From assembly GCA_017478965.1 (NCBI GenBank), contig JAFVCV010000047.1, forward strand, positions 62,001-126,000: 64,000 nt of DNA. Reading direction: 5' to 3'. The DNA comes from Ruminococcus sp. Lineage in GTDB: Bacteria; Bacillota; Clostridia; Oscillospirales; Ruminococcaceae. Below the pieces are notes generated by a model that had not been told where the DNA came from, searched no databases, and saw nothing but the letters and a program-made list of their open reading frames with translations. Positions 16,829-24,743 of this stretch are shown here, piece after piece (positions within the stretch are counted from its first letter, which is position 1; each line of letters begins with the position of its first letter). The position numbers were made by a program, and so were the translations under genes.

Positions 16829-17398
16829 TTATTCCTCCTCGTCCCCGCCGGGTACGTTTTCAAGTATGTCGTCGATAGTCACCTGTCCGCTCTGCTCCGG
16901 CAGCGGCGGCAGATCCCTGAGACTGGAGAGCCGGAAGGCCCTCAGGAAATTCTCCGTGGTCTGGTAGGCTATCGGCCTTCCGGGCAGATCAAGTCTGCCT
17001 GCCTCGCTGAGAAGTCCCTTTTCCACCAGAGAATTTATGACTCCGGAGGAGTCAACGCCCCTGACGCTTTCCACAAAGGCCTTTGTGACGGGCTGGTTAT
17101 ATGCGACCACCGTCAGCGCCTCCATGGCCGCCGGCGAAAGGGCCGAGCTGCGCCTTATCTCCAGGGCGTTTTTTATGTATTGCGCAAAGTCCTCCTTGGT
17201 GGAGAGCTGATAGCAGTCCCCCAGGGTCAGCAGCTCGATGCCGCTGTCAGCGCTGTAGCGTTCCTTTAATATCTCAACGGCGTCCTCCACCTGGCTCACC
17301 CCCGTGCCGGCGGCGGCGCAAAGCCGTGCCTTCTCTACGGGTTCCCCTGAGGCGAAAAGTATGGCCTCGATGATGTTCGCCAATCCAAGCTCGTCCAT
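16829..17398 (-). CDS. scpB: Segregation and condensation protein B
   Basis: This 189-residue protein is the winged-helix kite subunit that binds ScpA in the SMC condensin complex. It starts with the family pattern ANIIEAILFASGEPV and continues with LTVVAYNQPVTKAFVESVRG and GRPIAYQTTENFLRAF. It follows scpA after 23 bases, as in most Firmicutes. GAGGAAG precedes the ATG. Confidence 0.93.
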   Translation of the reverse strand: MDELGLANIIEAILFASGEPVEKARLCAAAGTGVSQVEDAVEILKERYSADSGIELLTLGDCYQLSTKEDFAQYIKNALEIRRSSALSPAAMEALTVVAYNQPVTKAFVESVRGVDSSGVINSLVEKGLLSEAGRLDLPGRPIAYQTTENFLRAFRLSSLRDLPPLPEQSGQVTIDDILENVPGGDEEE

Positions 17399-17421
17399 GG
17401 TTCTTCCTCATTGTCTTTATA

Positions 17422-18567
17422 CTAGTATCTTCTCAGGCCGTACCGCCAGTACCTGAGGGTAGGAGACCAGCCCCAGCGATACCGTCCCACAGCAAAAAAG
17501 TTGGGCCTTGACCCGGGCTTTACACTGTCGGGTATGAACGGCTCATCTTCTTCGGCGACTCCATCAGTTCCGGGGTCCGGGGTGTTCCCGTCAGCCGGCA
17601 CCTCCTCCATGACCGCCGGTCGGGCAAGCCTTATCCCGACTGTCCTGATGCTCTCCGCCCGGTAGCCCGTCCGTTTTTCCGCAGTCCTTTCCTGAAACGG
17701 CTCTTCCTCTGCATCTTCAAAGTCCTTTTCTTCGCCCTTATCTTCCCATATGGCCCCGCCGTTCTCCGGCAAGTCCGGCTCCGGCGTGACCTGCGGCTCA
17801 GTGACGGCCTCAGCAGTCTCCTGCGCAGCCTCAGCCCGGTCAAAGTCCGAGCTTATCCTTTTTCTGCGTGCGGCGCTGTTCATAAACACCTTCGAGTTGT
17901 CGTCGTCAAGAAATATCCTGCCCGACTTAGTCAGCTCCAGCACCGCTAAAAATACTGCCACACGCTCGCTCTTCGTCTCCGACCCGTCGTAGAGCCTTTC
18001 CAGCTCGCAGACCCCTTCGGTGAAAAGCATTTTCAGCACATGGATTATCTTCGACGTAACAGAAACTATCTTGTGGGAAACTATGGGCCGGAATATCTCC
18101 GCCCTCAGAGGCCGCATCTTCCTGGCTTTCTCGCCTATGCCAAGATAGGCCTCCAGCAGGCTCATGGGGTCTTTTTCGCCGGTAAAGGTCTTGTTCACCG
18201 GCAGCTTTACCGGTTCCCTTACAAAGACCTCCCCGCCGATATAGCTCTCCCTCAGCCGGGCGGCCGCCATCTTGCAGAGCGAATACTCTATAAGGCTGCC
18301 TTCCAGCTCCTTTTTAAGGGCCTCTCCCTCGTTCTCCACCGGGAGCAGAGACACCGCTTTTATATACACCAGCCTGGCGGCCATCTCCAGAAAATCCGCA
18401 GCGTCCTCCAGATCCTCATGGTCCAGGGCCGCCATATACTCCAGATACTGGTCAAGCAGCACAGATATCTCTATATCGTGTATATCCAGCTTATGCTTGT
18501 TTATCAGATGGAGCAGCAGGTCCAGGGGACCCTCGAACATATCAAGCTTGAACAGTGCAGAAGGCAT
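17422..18567 (-). CDS. scpA: Segregation and condensation protein A with C-terminal extension
   Basis: Residues 1 to about 235 are a normal ScpA kleisin: the N-terminal FEGPLDLLLHLINKHKLDI binds the SMC neck and a winged helix around 175-230 binds the SMC head. ScpA normally ends near 250 residues. Here the protein is 381 residues long. The extra ~140 are acidic, Pro/Glu-rich and likely disordered, ending in a short segment rich in Arg, Tyr and Trp. The frame is continuous with scpB spaced normally behind it, so the tail is not an obvious frameshift product. It is the second gene of the operon, starting 16 bases after the site-2 protease stop. Confidence 0.92.
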   Translation of the reverse strand: MPSALFKLDMFEGPLDLLLHLINKHKLDIHDIEISVLLDQYLEYMAALDHEDLEDAADFLEMAARLVYIKAVSLLPVENEGEALKKELEGSLIEYSLCKMAAARLRESYIGGEVFVREPVKLPVNKTFTGEKDPMSLLEAYLGIGEKARKMRPLRAEIFRPIVSHKIVSVTSKIIHVLKMLFTEGVCELERLYDGSETKSERVAVFLAVLELTKSGRIFLDDDNSKVFMNSAARRKRISSDFDRAEAAQETAEAVTEPQVTPEPDLPENGGAIWEDKGEEKDFEDAEEEPFQERTAEKRTGYRAESIRTVGIRLARPAVMEEVPADGNTPDPGTDGVAEEDEPFIPDSVKPGSRPNFFAVGRYRWGWSPTLRYWRYGLRRY

Positions 18568-18582
18568 TTTCCACCACCCTGC

Positions 18583-19251
18583 TCAGACCTTGAATATGGC
18601 CTTGACTATGGGATCTGCCCAGAAAGTGATAAGGTCCATGAAGTCGAATACCGCACCCTCCAGAGCAGCCATAGGCTTGTCTAACAGATGGGTGAAAGTC
18701 ACCAGGCCGATGATGGCCAGGGAAATATACATCTGATACTGCTCTATCCAGGCGTTGAATTTATCGCTGAGGAAATAGGCAAATATCTTCTGACCGTCCA
18801 GGGGCGCCACCGGGATAAGGTTGAAAACCGCAAGGCCGATATTTATATATACGAAATAGGTGAATATGCTGGTCAGCCAGAAAAGCGCCATATTGCCCGT
18901 ATGAAGGTAGGCCCCGGCGATGAACTTATAGATGACCGTTGCTATCAGTGCCATGAGCAGGTTCGACACAGGTCCGGCCGCTGCCGTCAGCGCCATGCCC
19001 TTACGGTACTGTTTAAACCTCAGGGGGTTGACCTGCACAGGCTTTCCCCAGCCAAAGCCGCACAGCAGGATACCGAGTGCTCCGATGGGGTCGATGTGCT
19101 TGATGGGATTAAGCGTTAGCCTGCCCTGATGTATGGGCGTATCGTCGCCCATCTTCACGCCCATCCAGGCGTGGGCGCACTCATGGACAGGTATGCACAT
19201 GAATATTATGACCAGTCTGGTGCCATATAACAGAATTTTATCAATATCCAA
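18583..19251 (-). CDS. Site-2 protease family (M50) membrane metalloprotease
   Basis: This 222-residue membrane protein has the zinc motif HECAH (HExxH) in its first helix region and a second motif NLIPVAPLDGQKI that supplies the Asp ligand (usually NxxPxxxLDG). About five hydrophobic segments fit the M50/S2P fold. I start it at the TTG at 19251 with AAAGGAG 6 bases upstream. The in-frame ATG at 19314 coincides with the predicted transcription start (promoter 19321-19349), so it would have no ribosome site. It is the first gene of the operon leading to scpA, scpB, DUF2953, ytfJ, dacF and rluB. Its substrate is unknown. Confidence 0.85.
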   Translation of the reverse strand: MDIDKILLYGTRLVIIFMCIPVHECAHAWMGVKMGDDTPIHQGRLTLNPIKHIDPIGALGILLCGFGWGKPVQVNPLRFKQYRKGMALTAAAGPVSNLLMALIATVIYKFIAGAYLHTGNMALFWLTSIFTYFVYINIGLAVFNLIPVAPLDGQKIFAYFLSDKFNAWIEQYQMYISLAIIGLVTFTHLLDKPMAALEGAVFDFMDLITFWADPIVKAIFKV

Positions 19252-19320
19252 ATCATTCTCTCCTTTGTGACGAAAGCCGTCCCCGATGACCGTGGCGGCA
19301 ATATTATTTCTCATCTTAAT

Positions 19321-19349
19321 ATTATACTACATCTCACCGAATATTTCAA
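19321..19349 (-). promoter_or_regulatory. SigA promoter of the site-2 protease-scpAB-rluB operon
   Basis: On the minus strand TTGAAA (19349-19344) and TATAAT (19326-19321) have a 17-base spacer; transcription should begin near 19314. Confidence 0.78.
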
Positions 19350-19460
19350 GGGCAAAGCAGGATTTTTTCTCCATATCTTTCCTCTGCGCCAAAAATATTG
19401 TCAGTATAGCAGCGGTTTTTATTAAAAGTGTGTAAACAAAATATTTTTTTCAAAAAGGAC

Positions 19461-19489
19461 TTGCAATTTCTGAAAAGATATGTTATAAT
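19461..19489 (+). promoter_or_regulatory. SigA promoter of rpmB
   Basis: TTGCAA (19461-19466) and TATAAT (19484-19489) are 17 bases apart, giving a leader of about 90 bases. Confidence 0.78.
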
Positions 19490-19586
19490 ACTCTAGTATC
19501 ATGATTAGATGAGGCATGAGCCGAATGTGATCGACAATATTCAATTTAACGACCTGTTAAGTATCGTAAAGGAGGTGCGCACCGAT

Positions 19587-19772
19587 ATGGCAAAGTGTGA
19601 AGTTTGCGGCAAGGGTGTTACTTTCGGAATCAAGGTATCTCACTCGCACAGAAGGACGAACAGGAGCTGGAAGCCCAACGTAAAGAGAGTAAAGGCTGTT
19701 GTGAACGGTTCCCCCTGTCACGTTTATGTTTGCTCAAGATGTCTGCGTTCCGGTAAGGTCGAGAGAGCATAA
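19587..19772 (+). CDS. rpmB: 50S ribosomal protein L28
   Basis: This 61-residue ribosomal protein begins MAKCEVCGKGVTFG and contains SHSHRRTNRSWKPN. Cys4/Cys7 pair with a later CSRC to form a zinc ribbon, so this is the zinc-binding (C+) paralog type. A near-perfect AAAGGAGGTG lies 9 bases before the ATG. The longer frame from 19509 has no ribosome site. It is monocistronic, with its own promoter and terminator. Confidence 0.96.
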   Translation: MAKCEVCGKGVTFGIKVSHSHRRTNRSWKPNVKRVKAVVNGSPCHVYVCSRCLRSGKVERA

Positions 19773-19785
19773 CAGAGCTTGATAC

Positions 19786-19813
19786 AAGACTAGCGAAAGC
19801 TAGTCTTTCTTTT
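19786..19813 (+). terminator. Terminator of rpmB
   Basis: A 9-bp stem (19786-19794 with 19799-19807) closes on a GAAA tetraloop and is followed by a T-rich tail. Confidence 0.85.
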
Positions 19814-19850
19814 TTGTCCGGAAGTTGACGGCAGGCCATTTTTCGGGTAT

Positions 19851-19893
19851 AAAAAAGCCTGCGGCGATGATCCTGAAATATCATCGCCGCAGG
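19851..19893 (-). terminator. Terminator of the LTA-synthase-like gene
   Basis: A perfect 13-bp stem (19858-19870 with 19881-19893) is followed on the minus strand by six Ts (19856-19851). Confidence 0.85.
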
Positions 19894-19928
19894 TGCAGGA
19901 ATGTCTGGACTATCTTATTTACCGTCCC

Positions 19929-22196
19929 TTACAGCACTACTCTGCTGCGCCTGCGGTCCGGCGGAGTGAACACCGATGCAGTGCTGCTGTCGCTGGAACG
20001 GGTATCAAGGCCGCCGAAACCGTCCTCGGTCTGGTTTATCATATCGTAGTAGATTATGGCGTTGGAGATGTCTATGCGCTCCTCCGCATATTTTGCATAG
20101 CGCTGGATATACCAGTCCTCCACGGCGCCGTCATTTTTCCTTTCCTCGCAGGCGGAGGCGCAGTAGGTATGGTCCTCGCCGAACTTGAAAAGACCGTGGT
20201 CGGTGTCGCTGTAAAGAGGATTGGGGGTGTCCTTGTAGACCTGGTTGCAGGAGGCGTGGGTCATCACGTTCTCATAGCCCTCCAGGTCGAAATACATATT
20301 CTTCTGGCTGTCGTAATATACCTTGTCGGTGACAAAGTTGCCGTTGGGGAAGATGACCACATTCTCTTCGCCCTCTTTGAAAGAGAAAACGTCGTGGCCA
20401 AGGGCATATTTGTTCTCAAACCCAAGCATATTCCCCAGGGTAGGCTGAACGTCATACATACCCATCACCTGCGTTATCTCCTCAGGCTCATACTCGCCGC
20501 CCTTGGACCAGATTATGAACGGGGTCTTGCGGTTGAGATTATAGTAGAAATCGTCCACAGGTATATAACCCTCGTCCTCCTCGGTGCGGACCGTTTCGGT
20601 GAATGGATCGTAGTTGATGTAATACTCATACTCAGCGGCCTTGACCTTGGCGTCGTGGTCGCCGTAAAGGACGAAGATGGTGTTTTCCAGCAGCCCGTTC
20701 TTTTCTAAGTCCTCCATGAGCTGTCCCAAGGCCTGGTCTGCATAGTGGACGGACTTCAGATAGCTCCCCAGCTTGGTCCCCTCCAGGAACGGTGCGGATA
20801 TCTCTTCGTAAAGCTTAGTCTCAGGGTTATAGCGCTTGTATCTGAAGGTAACATCCAGATCGCTGACACGCTCGATGTCGGTGAACGGCGTATGGTTGGT
20901 AAGCATCAGCAGACACCCGTACCAGTTCTCATGCTCCTCGTCTATCTGCTTTATCTTAGGCACAGACTGCCTGAAGAACGACTTGTCAGAAAGGCCAAGA
21001 CCGATGGATTCGTCAATGTCGTAATCGTCTGTATAGTTAAAGAACTTATCATAGCCCAGGGACATATGCAGGTTCATCCTGTTCCAGTAGGAGCCGTTGT
21101 TGCCGTGCATACTGAAAACATAGTAGCCCATGTTTTTCATCATTTTCTGTATAGAGGAATAGTCTCTGTCATAGTAGTTTATGGCTACCGTGCCGCTGGA
21201 GGCGGGCATCAGAGAGGTGGAAAAGGTAAATTCCGAATCCGAGCTGGTGCCAACGCTTTCCTGTGCGTAGAAATTTGAGAAGTAAAGCCCCTCTCTTGCC
21301 AGTCTGTTAAGGTTCGGGGTCAGCTCTGCGCCGTTGATATAGGTGTCCATGCAGAACTGCTGTATGCTCTCACCGTGGATCACTATGACGTTCTTCCCCT
21401 GGAAGATGTCGGTATATTCGTTGGATCTATCCTTTTGGGTCTTGCTCTTCTCGGTGCTTTCCTTCTCATCGTAGAACTCGGTGAAGGCCTCCTTCTTCTC
21501 CTCATAGCCGAACATCATGTTGATCCTGGAGTAGCCTACCGATATGGCGTCGCTGGCCTGGTAGACGTACATTCCGAAGGTCCCGAGCACATACTCACGG
21601 TTCCACTGTTTCCTGAGCCTTGAATAATCCGTTGCGCTCAGTGTCACGCAGAACACAGCCAGAATGACCAGCGCCGACGCCAGGGTCTGAACTGCGTATT
21701 TGCCCCTTGCGCCTTTTTCGCCTGACTTTTCGTCATACTGCCTGGTGTGCTTGTTTATCATCATATAGGCAATTATAAGGGCCGGTATGGTCCACAGGAA
21801 CAGCAGGTCCTTGGGTTCCATGATGTTCTGCGTGACCGCATTCATGACCCCGCCGAGCTGCGAGGCAGTACTCAGCTGGGAAAGTGACATGAAGGACTTG
21901 AAGTTCGTAAAATAGATGGAATTGCCTGCGCAAAGGAAGGTGAGTATACAGTTTATCACCATTATGTAGATGAACTGTCCCTTGCGGCTCTTGAAGGCAA
22001 AGCCGGGTATGGAATAGATCATGACCGCAGCGATGTCCGCCATGACCGGCTTTATCTGATTGTAAGCAAAATGCACCGTAAAAGCCCTGAGCATAAAGGC
22101 ATTCAGCATAGAAACGATAACGAACACCACGACGATCTGATTGTTCTTTATATATGTCTTAGCCGTGGCCGGGAATTTTTTCAGAAACTTAACCAT
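19929..22196 (-). CDS. LTA synthase family protein (membrane sulfatase-type phosphoglycerol transferase)
   Basis: This 755-residue protein has an N-terminal membrane part (about five helices in residues 20-200) and an extracellular alkaline-phosphatase/sulfatase domain from about 265. The domain shows NVIVIHGESIQQF (metal ligand Glu) and the nucleophile Thr in SVGTSSDSEFTFSTSL. Further metal-site residues lie in SMHGNNGSYWNR and LYGDHDAK. Such enzymes polymerise glycerol phosphate from phosphatidylglycerol onto a lipid anchor (lipoteichoic acid) or transfer it to other glycans. The C-terminal ~120 residues are an extension with basic and Ser/Thr-rich sequence. AGAAGGAG precedes the ATG, and the gene is monocistronic. 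Confidence 0.88.
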   Translation of the reverse strand: MVKFLKKFPATAKTYIKNNQIVVVFVIVSMLNAFMLRAFTVHFAYNQIKPVMADIAAVMIYSIPGFAFKSRKGQFIYIMVINCILTFLCAGNSIYFTNFKSFMSLSQLSTASQLGGVMNAVTQNIMEPKDLLFLWTIPALIIAYMMINKHTRQYDEKSGEKGARGKYAVQTLASALVILAVFCVTLSATDYSRLRKQWNREYVLGTFGMYVYQASDAISVGYSRINMMFGYEEKKEAFTEFYDEKESTEKSKTQKDRSNEYTDIFQGKNVIVIHGESIQQFCMDTYINGAELTPNLNRLAREGLYFSNFYAQESVGTSSDSEFTFSTSLMPASSGTVAINYYDRDYSSIQKMMKNMGYYVFSMHGNNGSYWNRMNLHMSLGYDKFFNYTDDYDIDESIGLGLSDKSFFRQSVPKIKQIDEEHENWYGCLLMLTNHTPFTDIERVSDLDVTFRYKRYNPETKLYEEISAPFLEGTKLGSYLKSVHYADQALGQLMEDLEKNGLLENTIFVLYGDHDAKVKAAEYEYYINYDPFTETVRTEEDEGYIPVDDFYYNLNRKTPFIIWSKGGEYEPEEITQVMGMYDVQPTLGNMLGFENKYALGHDVFSFKEGEENVVIFPNGNFVTDKVYYDSQKNMYFDLEGYENVMTHASCNQVYKDTPNPLYSDTDHGLFKFGEDHTYCASACEERKNDGAVEDWYIQRYAKYAEERIDISNAIIYYDMINQTEDGFGGLDTRSSDSSTASVFTPPDRRRSRVVL

Positions 22197-22259
22197 TTTT
22201 CTCCTTCTTTTCTTTATGCAGTCAACACCTGCATTCAGTTTCAGTTCTTATAATCTACT

Positions 22260-22288
22260 ATTTTAATACCTGTTTTCTGTCTTGTCAA
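22260..22288 (-). promoter_or_regulatory. SigA promoter of the LTA-synthase-like gene
   Basis: On the minus strand TTGACA (22288-22283) and TAAAAT (22265-22260) have a 17-base spacer. Confidence 0.7.
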
Positions 22289-22581
22289 GCAAAACGCCCC
22301 TGTTTCAGCATTTTTAACAATATCTTCCTGCGATGCGGGGCTTTGTTCACCACATTTGCTTTTTCTTTATCCTGACTCTATTTTAACACAGCGCCCGCTG
22401 TTTTTCAACCGCCCGGGCAATTTTTTCAGAATATTCTCACAAAGTGGAAGATATTTCCCGAAATTTTTAGTCCCAGACGAAAATTTCGGTAAATAAATAG
22501 TGCAAGATATTCAATAGTTTTTTGTTTTGACGAAAAAATCTGTCTATCACCATGAAAATTATTACAGGCATATTGAAAACA
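22289..22581. other. AT-rich gap between divergent genes
   Basis: Between the promoter of the LTA-synthase-like gene and that of the HAD gene lies about 290 bases of AT-rich sequence with no supported gene. Its only clear structure is the inverted repeat at 22459-22488. Confidence 0.5.
22459..22488. repeat. Inverted repeat upstream of the HAD phosphatase gene
   Basis: CGAAATTTT (22459-22467) and AAAATTTCG (22480-22488) form a perfect 9-bp inverted repeat with a 12-base centre. It lies about 100 bases upstream of the HAD promoter and could be an operator. It has no T tail, so it is not a terminator. Confidence 0.45.
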
Positions 22582-22610
22582 TTGATTTTTGTTCACGGAT
22601 AAGATATAAT
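22582..22610 (+). promoter_or_regulatory. SigA promoter of the HAD phosphatase gene
   Basis: TTGATT (22582-22587) and TATAAT (22605-22610) are 17 bases apart. Confidence 0.65.
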
Positions 22611-22668
22611 TTAAGGGTGAAAGACCTCATCTTTGAGCCACCGGATATATCAAGGAGTTGAAAAGACC

Positions 22669-23457
22669 ATGATAAAACTTATTGCCTCGGACCTTGACGG
22701 CACCATGCTGGACGACGGAAAAAACCTTCCCGAAAATTTCGCTGAAGTACTTAACGGCCTGAAGGACCGGAAGATACGCTTTGCAGTTTCCAGCGGCAGG
22801 AGCTACTGCTCACTGAAAAAGCAGTTCTGCGACTATGTGGATGACCTTATATTTATATGCGACAACGGCGCATATGTATGCGACAGAGGCAAGACAGTGT
22901 CGGCTTCGGTGATGCCGGCGGCGGCTGTTAAGAACATAGTGAGGTTCTGCACAGCCCAGGGCCTTGGGCTGCTGCTGTGCGGCAAAAAGGGCACCTGGCA
23001 CAATGCCAGGGACGGCGGGACCCTTGAGGAGATAAGGAAGTACTATATCAATGAGCAGTACCTTGAGGACCTTTCGGCCTTCGATGACGAGATATTCAAG
23101 GTGGCCGTCTATGAGGCTGAGGGTATCGAGAACGGGGCTTACCCCAAACTCAGAGAGAGGTACGGCGACTTTTTTAACGTCCAGCTGTCCGGCGAGAGAT
23201 GGGTGGACATAATGAACATAGGGATAACCAAAGGCCACGCACTCCACGATATGCAGAACCGCCTTGGGGTGGACTACGGTGAGACTATGTCTTTCGGTGA
23301 TTATCTCAACGACATCGAGATGCTGGAAAACTCCTATTACAGCTTTTCTATGGAGAATTCTCACAGTCTGGTAAAGAAGGCGGCGAATTTCTCTACCGGC
23401 TCCAACAACGACAACAGCGTCATGAAAGAGATAATAAAGCTCTGCATAAATAACTGA
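22669..23457 (+). CDS. Cof-type HAD-IIB family phosphatase
   Basis: This 262-residue cytosolic hydrolase opens with IASDLDGTMLDD (motif I, Asp nucleophile and acid). It has SSGRS (motif II), and GITKGHAL with MSFGDYLNDIEML (motifs III and IV with the metal aspartates). The C2B cap lies between about 85 and 190. Cof-type enzymes dephosphorylate sugar phosphates, pyridoxal phosphate or flavin precursors; the substrate here cannot be told. AAGGAG lies 11 bases before the ATG at 22669. The frame from 22633 is rejected for lack of a site. It is a single gene. Confidence 0.88.
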   Translation: MIKLIASDLDGTMLDDGKNLPENFAEVLNGLKDRKIRFAVSSGRSYCSLKKQFCDYVDDLIFICDNGAYVCDRGKTVSASVMPAAAVKNIVRFCTAQGLGLLLCGKKGTWHNARDGGTLEEIRKYYINEQYLEDLSAFDDEIFKVAVYEAEGIENGAYPKLRERYGDFFNVQLSGERWVDIMNIGITKGHALHDMQNRLGVDYGETMSFGDYLNDIEMLENSYYSFSMENSHSLVKKAANFSTGSNNDNSVMKEIIKLCINN

Positions 23458-23465
23458 AAATAATA

Positions 23466-23491
23466 AACGGCAGGCCGTCAGGTCTGCCGTT
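23466..23491. terminator. Bidirectional terminator between the HAD and rhomboid genes
   Basis: An 11-bp stem with one G-T pair (23466-23476 with 23481-23491) has a 4-base loop and T-rich sequence on both outer sides. Confidence 0.75.
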
Positions 23492-23496
23492 ATTGT

Positions 23497-24099
23497 TTAT
23501 CCGCTGGTCCTCTTGAAGACCATTCCCCAGCCAAGGCCGCAGAAACCGCCGGCTATATGGCCGAACTGAGAGACATTGTCATGGGCGGTCAGTCCCGTGA
23601 CTATCTCGCCGCCCACGTAGATAAGGAACACCAGAATAAGAGAGATCGGTATCTTGTCGCTCTTCTGTGAGGTGAAGGCGCTGAGGATTATTAGCATAAA
23701 CACTATGCCGCTGGCCCCTATGATGCCTGTGGTGAAGATATTGTTCACCAGTGCGGTGATGAAGGCGGTGGAGAATATCATTATGATAAGGTTCCCCGAA
23801 CCGTATTTTTCCTCAACGATGGGACCTAAGAGCAAAAACAGCGTCATGTTCCCCGTAAGGTGGCTCAGTCCCGCATGGCCGAAAATGTAAAGAAATGACC
23901 TTAAAAGCGGCTTTATGCCTATCCCGGACCTCGGATAGCAGGTCAGCAGCTCTGAGTTGAGCCTGCCTGCGGTGATGGCATTTATGATGTAGGCCGCTAC
24001 GCATATCAGCGCAAAGGTCAGTATCACCGGCGAATTGTATTCAAACCTGCCCATCAGCACCGGCTTTTTTATCTCCTTATTCTTTTTCAGAAAATCCAT
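23497..24099 (-). CDS. Rhomboid family intramembrane serine protease
   Basis: This 200-residue membrane protein has about six hydrophobic helices. The catalytic Ser lies in GIIGASGIVFML (GxSG), the catalytic His in FGHIAGGFCGLGWG, and the helix-2 residues HLTGNM correspond to the rhomboid HxxxN region. It cleaves membrane proteins within the bilayer; the substrate is unknown. The ATG at 24099 has AGGAG upstream; the frame from 24129 overlaps the terminator of the next gene. Confidence 0.88.
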   Translation of the reverse strand: MDFLKKNKEIKKPVLMGRFEYNSPVILTFALICVAAYIINAITAGRLNSELLTCYPRSGIGIKPLLRSFLYIFGHAGLSHLTGNMTLFLLLGPIVEEKYGSGNLIIMIFSTAFITALVNNIFTTGIIGASGIVFMLIILSAFTSQKSDKIPISLILVFLIYVGGEIVTGLTAHDNVSQFGHIAGGFCGLGWGMVFKRTSG

Positions 24100-24126
24100 T
24101 CCCGTCACTCCTGTCTTTTTACTGTA

Positions 24127-24163
24127 CAAAAACTCCCCATACTGTTTGTCTGGGTATGGGGAG
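24127..24163 (-). terminator. Terminator of the small sorting-signal protein gene
   Basis: A perfect 10-bp stem (24133-24142 with 24154-24163) is followed on the minus strand by a run of Ts (24132-24128). Confidence 0.8.
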
Positions 24164-24171
24164 CTGAAAGC

Positions 24172-24411
24172 CTATTTTCTTTTCTTGAAAACTATCACCG
24201 AGGCGCCTGCCAATATCACGCTGACCCCCGCCAGGGTGAAGGCCCCTGTGCTCGGGTTCACATTGTTGTCGCTGACGGAGCTGACGGTCTTCTCACCGCC
24301 GCCGTCGGCAAAGGCCGGTACGGGTACAGCGGCCATAGACACAGCAGCCGCAGCAGCTGCAAGTCTGACAAAAGCCTTGTTTTTCCTGCTTTTTCTTCTG
24401 TTCTCCCTCAT
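24172..24411 (-). CDS. Tiny secreted protein with NPSTG-type C-terminal sorting signal
   Basis: This 79-residue protein consists almost entirely of signals. Residues 1-35 are a basic then Ala/Val-rich signal peptide, probably cut after PAFA. About 17 residues follow (GGGEKTVSSVSDNNV), then NPSTG, a hydrophobic helix and the basic end FKKRK. That is the layout of a sortase substrate, except that the mature part would be only ~20 residues. It could be a degenerate surface protein or a small wall-linked peptide. GGGGGG precedes the ATG, and it has its own promoter and terminator. No sortase gene is in the window. Confidence 0.7.
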   Translation of the reverse strand: MRENRRKSRKNKAFVRLAAAAAAVSMAAVPVPAFADGGGEKTVSSVSDNNVNPSTGAFTLAGVSVILAGASVIVFKKRK

Positions 24412-24460
24412 GTCAGCCGCCCCCCCTTTTCAAGAATGATGCCGAGTATTTCCCCAAAAA

Positions 24461-24471
24461 GGTACAGTACC
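24461..24471. promoter_or_regulatory. Palindrome GGTACAGTACC at the start of the small surface-protein transcript
   Basis: This perfect 11-base palindrome lies about 20 bases downstream of the predicted transcription start of the 24172-24411 gene. A repressor could bind there. The assignment is by position only. Confidence 0.3.
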
Positions 24472-24494
24472 CTTCATTCTATTATCATATCACT

Positions 24495-24523
24495 ATTTTA
24501 TCACAAACTCATCACATTTTCAA
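24495..24523 (-). promoter_or_regulatory. SigA promoter of the small sorting-signal protein gene
   Basis: On the minus strand TTGAAA (24523-24518) and TAAAAT (24500-24495) are 17 bases apart. The gene-free stretch 24412-24743 holds this promoter, the palindrome at 24461 and the bioY control region. Confidence 0.65.
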
Positions 24524-24643
24524 GAGTAATTTCTAACAAATTATAGTAGATATTATTGTATATATCTGACAATATATTGTGGTCCACCTGGTATCATGCA
24601 CAACATATCCGGAGGAAATTCTGTATATTTGCTGCCATTTTAA

Positions 24644-24674
24644 TTGTAAACTTAATTTTAAAACGGGTTGACAA
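24644..24674. promoter_or_regulatory. BirA-type biotin operator upstream of bioY
   Basis: TTGTAAACT (24644-24652) and GGTTGACAA (24666-24674) form an imperfect inverted repeat with a 13-base centre. It is close to the bacterial BirA box (TTGTAAACC-N14-16-GGTTTACAA and variants). With flanking AATT the symmetry extends to 11 bases per arm with 9 matches. The right arm contains the -35 hexamer of the bioY promoter, so bound BirA would block transcription when biotin is plentiful. Confidence 0.6.
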
Positions 24675-24696
24675 TTGTAAGGAAGTGTGCTATAAT
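24668..24696 (+). promoter_or_regulatory. SigA consensus promoter of bioY
   Basis: TTGACA (24668-24673) and TATAAT (24691-24696) have a 17-base spacer. The -35 element lies within the right arm of the BirA-like operator. Confidence 0.82.
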
Positions 24697-24743
24697 ATCA
24701 AAGTCATTTAACCGCTGAGGCGGAAGATCCAGGAGGAATATCA

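Noticed and set aside
19893..20708. A 271-codon plus-strand frame
   Set aside because: It is antisense to the LTA-synthase-like gene, with no ribosome site and low-complexity hydrophobic sequence.
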